A DNA stretch of 6,654 nt from an uncultured Flavobacteriales bacterium (GTDB lineage: Bacteria; Bacteroidota; Bacteroidia; Flavobacteriales; Crocinitomicaceae). The stretch is from positions 1 through 6,654 of the forward strand of contig CAMLIF010000160.1 of assembly GCA_946479985.1 (NCBI GenBank). The letters run 5' to 3'. Each line of letters starts with the position of its first letter. Within the stretch, counting starts at the first letter, position 1. Made by a program: the position numbers and the translations under genes. This document shows, piece by piece, positions 6,556-6,654 of the stretch. The notes beneath the pieces were generated by a model, which saw only the letters and a list, made by a program, of their open reading frames with translations, ran no database searches and was not told the origin of the DNA.

Positions 6556-6606
6556 ATGGAAAGCAAGGAAGGGCTTGATGCGCTTTTTAGATTTGCAACA
6601 GAAGGA
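6556..6606 (+). CDS. N-terminal fragment of a divergent gene, probably a PAS-domain sensor protein
   Basis: An ATG opens a frame whose genomic part is only 17 codons, MESKEGLDALFRFATEG, before the contig runs into adapter sequence. The ALFxxATEG pattern resembles the beginning of PAS domains in many Bacteroidota sensor histidine kinases (typically followed by I-hydrophobic-hydrophobic and a turn), and the protein would start almost directly with that domain. A sensor kinase next to cbb3 genes would fit redox or oxygen control, but the kinase part is not visible and another PAS protein is possible. It has a well-formed predicted promoter with a class II Fnr-like box. The frame stays open to the window end (RSEERRVGKECRSRWS), but those residues come from adapter and must not be counted. 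Confidence 0.5.
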
Positions 6607-6654
6607 AGATCGGAAGAGCGTCGTGTAGGGAAAGAGTGTAGATCTCGGTGGTCG
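6607..6654. other. Illumina TruSeq adapter contamination at the contig end
   Basis: The final 48 bases start AGATCGGAAGAGCGTCGTGT and run on to end CTCGGTGGTCG. I recognise the whole stretch as the reverse complement of the Illumina TruSeq universal adapter, with no mismatch that I can see. This is library-construction sequence, not genomic DNA. The boundary is certain to about one base, because the first A may be the A-tail or a genomic base. It should be masked before any annotation or homology search. Confidence 0.97.

Noticed and set aside
6607..6654. Continuation of the divergent coding frame to the window end
   Set aside because: These bases are TruSeq adapter, so the encoded residues are an artefact.
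1..6654. Mobile elements, CRISPR arrays, tRNA or rRNA genes
   Set aside because: No direct repeat arrays, transposase motifs, terminal inverted repeats or structural RNA signatures were seen; the window is a coherent respiratory cluster.

Overview
The window holds one recognisable system: a Bacteroidota-type gene cluster for cbb3 cytochrome c oxidase (a high-affinity, haem-copper terminal oxidase) and its assembly factors. All of it lies on the minus strand except a short divergent gene start at the right end. The lineage call rests on three things. The catalytic and monohaem subunits are fused (CcoN-CcoO), the CcoP subunit has only one CXXCH, and the promoters match TAnnTTTG, the Bacteroidota -7 consensus. 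A flavobacterium-like member of the phylum is likely, but I cannot fix the genus.

Layout in the direction of minus-strand transcription (right to left): ccoI, a copper P1B-type ATPase (6396-3988); an intergenic region of about 140 bp with a promoter and two Fnr-like boxes; then a tightly packed operon of ccoS (3845-3681), ccoNO (3670-1550), ccoQ (1547-1356), ccoP (1356-142) and the first 46 codons of ccoG (140-1, cut by the window edge). Gaps inside the operon are 10, 2, -1 and 1 nt. ccoS is a 54-aa gene. The longest open frame of ccoNO runs into it, so the true ccoNO start is the internal ATG at 3670. On the plus strand, a gene diverging from ccoI begins at 6556 and shows only 17 codons, which resemble the start of a PAS-domain sensor protein.

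Together the genes export copper toward the assembling enzyme (CcoI), help insert cofactors (CcoS, CcoG) and build the membrane oxidase: CcoN with haems b and b3 and CuB, CcoO with one haem c, CcoP with one haem c, and small CcoQ. The intergenic regions suggest coordinated oxygen control. A 14-bp Crp/Fnr-type box (ATGAT-N4-GTCA[T/G]) occurs in both, and the distances from boxes to -7 elements recur exactly (36.5 and 58.5 bp).

The last 48 bases (6607-6654) are not genomic. They match the reverse complement of the Illumina TruSeq universal adapter, so the contig ends in untrimmed adapter that happens to stay open in the frame of the divergent gene. I see no previously undescribed system. The most useful points are the promoter architecture, the adapter junction and the ccoS/ccoNO start correction.
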